8,933 bases of DNA from an uncultured Clostridia bacterium (lineage in GTDB: Bacteria; Bacillota; Clostridia; Oscillospirales; Acutalibacteraceae), in assembly GCA_944384865.1 (NCBI GenBank), contig CALWVC010000056.1:1-8933 (forward strand), in the 5' to 3' direction. The notes beneath the pieces were generated by a model. It had not been told where the DNA came from and made no database searches. It saw only the letters and a program-made list of their open reading frames with translations. How positions within the stretch are numbered: the first letter of the stretch is position 1; the number at the start of each line of letters is the position of its first letter. Made by a program: the position numbers and the translations under genes. Below are positions 6,303 through 8,933 of the stretch, in pieces.

Positions 6303-6341
6303 AAAAACCGCCCCTCCAGATTCCAGTCTGGAGGGGCGGTT
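6303..6341 (-). terminator. Rho-independent terminator after the CAP-dockerin gene
   Basis: A perfect 15-bp GC-rich stem (arms 6306-6320 and 6327-6341, core CCGCCCCTCCAGA) with a 6-base loop ends on the minus strand in five T (6307-6303). It lies 16 bases after the stop of the large minus-strand gene. Confidence 0.93.
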
Positions 6342-6357
6342 GGCGGCTTAACATGAA

Positions 6358-8571
6358 TCATCCAAACTCAACAGTATCGTCTGCCAGATAGGCTTTCAGC
6401 CGGGACAGATCTTTATTGCTGATATTGGAATCGCCGGTCAGCTCGGCATTTTCCCGCGCGATTACAACCGTATCGTCTGCCAGATAGGCTTTCAGCCGGG
6501 AGAAGTCTTTGTTGTTAATAAACCCGTCGCCGTTAATATCGCCGCGTATACCGTCTGAAACGGTAACGGTAGCCTGCGCTGAGATGCCGCTGTCTGTTTG
6601 TGCTGTAATAACGACGGTGCCTTTTTTGTGGGCAGTCAGCGTTCCGTTTTCGGTAACCGAGACGACAGACGGATCAGAGCTGTTCCACCAGACCATTTTA
6701 TTAGGCGCATCTGCAGGGGAAACGGTGGCGGAGAGCTTGGAGATCATGCCCGGCGTCATTTGCAGAGTTTGATGATCCAGCGTTACAGTGACGCTGTCAG
6801 CAGACCCGACATAAGCGGTTTCATAAACCGACCGGTAGGTATAATCGGTCAATTGTCCGTCGGCGGTTTGCACATTTTTCAAGGTGATTTGATAGACGCT
6901 TCCAACGCGGAAGCTGACGCCGCTGTTATAAAACGAGACCATATTACCGTTTCGCTGGAAGGTGTAATCAGCGGTGCTTTTCTCTTCGTCAAATATCCAG
7001 CTTTCACCGGTATTCAGACAGGTCATTTCTACGGTTGTCTGATCGGTGATTGTATAATTTTTATAAAAACAGGCGGTAAACATATTGGTAAGACCTGCTT
7101 CGGCCAGCATAATGCCTTTGGAGGGCCAGGCTACCAGTTCTTCATCACAGCTTTGATAACCGCTGAATTTATGGACGCCCTGTGTGCCGATCGAAAGGGT
7201 GGGAACAGAAGAGCCCAGACCGATATATTTCCAATGGGGATCCAACAGATTATACCGGTGGCCGCGCGAGATATATTGCCCGGTTCCATAAGAGTCTTCC
7301 AACGCGTTGGTAATAGAGGTCAGAACATTTCCATGAAACAGATTTTCGCCGCTGCCGTTTTGACAGAGCGCGTAAAATTCGTCGGAAATGCCGTCGATAT
7401 GCGGCGGATTGTGTGGGGAAGGATTGCTGATATTGTTTTTAGACAGATACATCGTCAGCGCCGCCTTACACTGCGCGCCTTTTGTTAATTCAGGGGATTC
7501 TGTGAGTTTGGGCAGGCCTGCGCCTACGCGGATGGCGTTCAGATAACCGATGGCGCCAGCGATTTTTTCAGGCCGGATTTCTCCCGCAGTTAACGGAAGG
7601 GTACTGTATTGCGGCTCGGTAACAAAGTAATCAGTTGTACTGTTCCAAACGGAAACGCTGTTGGAATATTCTTCACGGGCAGCAGCGAGCAGCTGCTGTT
7701 CCCGCTGCGTATAGGCTACCGGCTGGCCCCGGTCGAAAAACGAGGGATTTAAAAAGCCGATGGTGGTAATATCATAACGGTCAAAGGAAAAGATCGGATA
7801 GTAGCCCTCGGGTGCGCGGTATCTGCGGGCATAGGAAGCCAATCTGAGGGGGTTTGGATACCAGTAGCCAACGAAAGCGTTGGAACCCCGGGCAACCAGC
7901 GAAAAATCAGAGCTGCCAACGGCGTTGCAGTAATCATATAAATTGCTGTCATTTTCAATCAGCTGTGCCTGTGCGTAAAAAGCGTGTTCATTAAAGGTCA
8001 GCGGCGTATGATAACCGTATAGTTCGGAAATTGCATTCCACATTAAAACGGCATGCTGCCAGATGGCTTGGTTATAATGCACGGCATTGGCGTCCCAGAT
8101 TTGTTCATTCATCGTGAACCGGTCGGCGCAATAACCAATATAGCCATATAGCCGATCATCCTGATTATAAGCGAATTCCCCGGAATGCACAATGAAATCT
8201 TCTGGATCGCCATAGCTGAAGTTTGGGCTGGAAAACCCTTCGCTGATGGTGCCATAAGAAGCGATCTCGCCGTTTTCATTGGTCTCCAGATATATATAGT
8301 TCTGATAACCGTCGCTGTAAAATGTATATGCCTGGCCGCCGAAAATGGAATCAGTGGTCAGGCGGGGAGCACCAAACAGGGAAATAACCTGCGCAACAGT
8401 CATATCACGCGTAATGGTTTTGCCGTTGACGGTGAGCAACATTTGGTCATCATCCGCACTGACGCCGATATATGTACCGGTTAGCAGTAAAAGCATTGCC
8501 AATAAAAGGGCTGTTGCTTTACACAGTAGCCGGATATAGTATAAACACAGTCGGTTAGGCGCAGAATACAT
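6358..8571 (-). CDS. Secreted CAP/SCP-domain protein with BIG2 and type I dockerin domains
   Basis: This is a 737-residue exported protein. A signal peptide (residues 1-39) has a hydrophobic core LLLAMLLLL and a likely cut after GVSA. Residues about 45-108 resemble the CAP-associated N-terminal domain (MTVAQVISLFGAPRL...YQNYIYLE). Residues about 110-330 are Tyr/Trp-rich and unassigned. A CAP domain spans about 337-480, with candidate metal or active-site residues H387/H391 (PHNPPH), E409 (GSGENLF) and H438 (RGHRYNLLDPHWKYIGLG). A beta-rich stretch follows, then a BIG2 Ig-like domain (594-672). A two-repeat type I dockerin (677-737) closes the protein. Dockerins bind cohesins of cellulosome scaffoldins, so it is probably attached to a surface complex. 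CAP proteins have varied roles, and none can be assigned here. The start follows GGAGG (8579-8583) 7 bases upstream. It has its own promoter and terminator. Confidence 0.92.
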   Translation of the reverse strand: MYSAPNRLCLYYIRLLCKATALLLAMLLLLTGTYIGVSADDDQMLLTVNGKTITRDMTVAQVISLFGAPRLTTDSIFGGQAYTFYSDGYQNYIYLETNENGEIASYGTISEGFSSPNFSYGDPEDFIVHSGEFAYNQDDRLYGYIGYCADRFTMNEQIWDANAVHYNQAIWQHAVLMWNAISELYGYHTPLTFNEHAFYAQAQLIENDSNLYDYCNAVGSSDFSLVARGSNAFVGYWYPNPLRLASYARRYRAPEGYYPIFSFDRYDITTIGFLNPSFFDRGQPVAYTQREQQLLAAAREEYSNSVSVWNSTTDYFVTEPQYSTLPLTAGEIRPEKIAGAIGYLNAIRVGAGLPKLTESPELTKGAQCKAALTMYLSKNNISNPSPHNPPHIDGISDEFYALCQNGSGENLFHGNVLTSITNALEDSYGTGQYISRGHRYNLLDPHWKYIGLGSSVPTLSIGTQGVHKFSGYQSCDEELVAWPSKGIMLAEAGLTNMFTACFYKNYTITDQTTVEMTCLNTGESWIFDEEKSTADYTFQRNGNMVSFYNSGVSFRVGSVYQITLKNVQTADGQLTDYTYRSVYETAYVGSADSVTVTLDHQTLQMTPGMISKLSATVSPADAPNKMVWWNSSDPSVVSVTENGTLTAHKKGTVVITAQTDSGISAQATVTVSDGIRGDINGDGFINNKDFSRLKAYLADDTVVIARENAELTGDSNISNKDLSRLKAYLADDTVEFG
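6374..6501 (-). repeat. Dockerin internal repeat, 32-base identical copies
   Basis: Bases 6374-6405 and 6470-6501 are identical. They encode the F-helix segment SRLKAYLADDTV of each dockerin half. Two-fold repetition is normal for dockerin protein sequence, but exact nucleotide identity, including synonymous positions, suggests recent duplication or gene conversion. The flanking calcium loops differ. Confidence 0.9.
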
Positions 8572-8606
8572 GGCGAAGCCTCCATTAAAAATAGATTCAC
8601 ATATTT

Positions 8607-8635
8607 AATATATAATGATTTATCTATGATGTCAA
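8607..8635 (-). promoter_or_regulatory. Sigma-A promoter of the CAP-dockerin gene
   Basis: On the minus strand a perfect TTGACA (8630-8635) is followed after 17 bases by TATATT (8607-8612). The ATG lies 35 bases downstream of the -10 box, behind a GGAGG site. This is the strongest -35 box in the window and suggests good basal expression. Confidence 0.83.
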
Positions 8636-8645
8636 GATTGTAGGA

Positions 8646-8837
8646 TTACAATAGATGTGTTACAGAGGGAAAAAAAGAGTGACGCATGGAAAGACCTGTG
8701 TTACAGTAAAGTTGTTGACACCAACTGAAAGAAGGTCGACCATTCGTCATAAAAACTGTAACATAATCTGATATTGTCAATATCTCTTTGCACTTTTTCT
8801 TCATGAAATCTTTAAGCTGCTTGCTCCAGTGACTCAT
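8646..8837 (-). CDS. Doubtful 63-residue frame at the right edge
   Basis: The frame starts MSHWSKQLKDFMKKKC and has an AGAGGAA site (8846-8852) with 8-base spacing that touches the stop of the preceding partial gene, so coupled translation is possible. A longer start at 8876 lacks such a site. The second half (Cys, Ser and Phe-rich, ending FFPSVTHLL) does not look like a normal domain, and no family is recognised. An overlapping frame (8701-8859) starting MVKRKQYYESLEQAA and continuing RFHEEKVQRDIDNIRLCYSF after a single in-frame TAA (8812-8814) looks at least as protein-like. This could therefore be the wrong frame of a broken gene. Confidence 0.2.
   Translation of the reverse strand: MSHWSKQLKDFMKKKCKEILTISDYVTVFMTNGRPSFSWCQQLYCNTGLSMRHSFFPSVTHLL
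8770..8784. repeat. 15-bp palindrome
   Basis: GATATTGTCAATATC is a perfect inverted repeat of 7-base arms around a central T. It has the size and symmetry of a dimeric repressor operator, but it lies about 135 bases upstream of the CAP-gene promoter and within poorly defined reading frames, so its role is unknown. Confidence 0.45.
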
Positions 8838-8851
8838 AGTATTGTTTCCTC

Positions 8852-8933
8852 TTAACCATGGGAGGCGGTCCGCCATTGACTGAGCAGATCCTCCGGGTGT
8901 TCCAATAGATCATGAAATATCTCCATATCAAGG
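8852..8933 (-). CDS. C-terminal fragment of an unidentified gene (continues past the window edge)
   Basis: The frame is open at the right edge and reads LDMEIFHDLLEHPEDLLSQW followed by RTASHG and a stop. An ATG exists at 8926, but no ribosome binding site is visible in the few bases before it, so this is more likely the acidic, helical tail of a longer protein. Too little is present to name a family. Confidence 0.4.
   Translation of the reverse strand, partial: LDMEIFHDLLEHPEDLLSQWRTASHG

Noticed and set aside
6598..7488. 296-codon plus-strand frame opposite the CAP-dockerin gene
   Set aside because: The opposite strand encodes an unambiguous multi-domain protein with promoter, ribosome binding site and terminator; this frame has none of these.

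Overview
The window looks like a chromosomal segment of a spore-forming, Gram-positive member of the Clostridia, probably Ruminococcaceae/Oscillospiraceae. Three things point there: a dnaG-rpoD pair, a SpoVAE germinant-channel protein, and a secreted protein ending in a type I dockerin. Strong Shine-Dalgarno sites and sigma-A-type promoters fit the same picture. The taxonomic call is inference from gene content.

Layout. Bases 1-2195 (+) hold the end of dnaG (primase), rpoD (principal sigma factor) and an Rrf2-family regulator with IscR-like cysteines, closely spaced as one transcription unit. A doubtful 68-codon frame follows. A 23-bp perfect hairpin at 2434-2483 closes this unit and the convergent one. 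Bases 2561-5822 (-) hold three separately terminated units: gpsA-like dehydrogenase; spoVAE standing alone; and a two-gene operon of metA (homoserine O-acyltransferase, with the Glu111 that predicts acetyl-CoA use) followed by a HAD-family phosphatase-like gene. Promoters are clear for gpsA and metA, and rho-independent hairpins end spoVAE and the HAD gene. Bases 5884-6286 are mostly non-coding apart from a possible 48-codon GTG-start frame on +. Bases 6358-8571 (-) encode a 737-residue secreted protein: signal peptide, CAP-associated N-terminal domain, CAP/SCP domain, bacterial Ig-like (BIG2) domain and dockerin, with a near-consensus promoter and a terminator. The last ~300 bases hold the tail of an unidentified minus-strand gene, short competing or broken frames, and several inverted repeats.

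How the genes relate. dnaG and rpoD form the classical macromolecular-synthesis pair. The minus-strand genes serve phospholipid precursor synthesis, spore germination and methionine synthesis, and share no obvious pathway. The dockerin protein suggests that the organism has cohesin scaffoldins elsewhere. I see no CRISPR array, tRNA, rRNA or intact mobile element, and no convincing new multi-gene system. The more unusual points are the CAP-dockerin architecture with a large unassigned segment, the divergent GpsA, the solitary spoVAE, the sigma factor's acidic N-terminus and the unexplained right edge.
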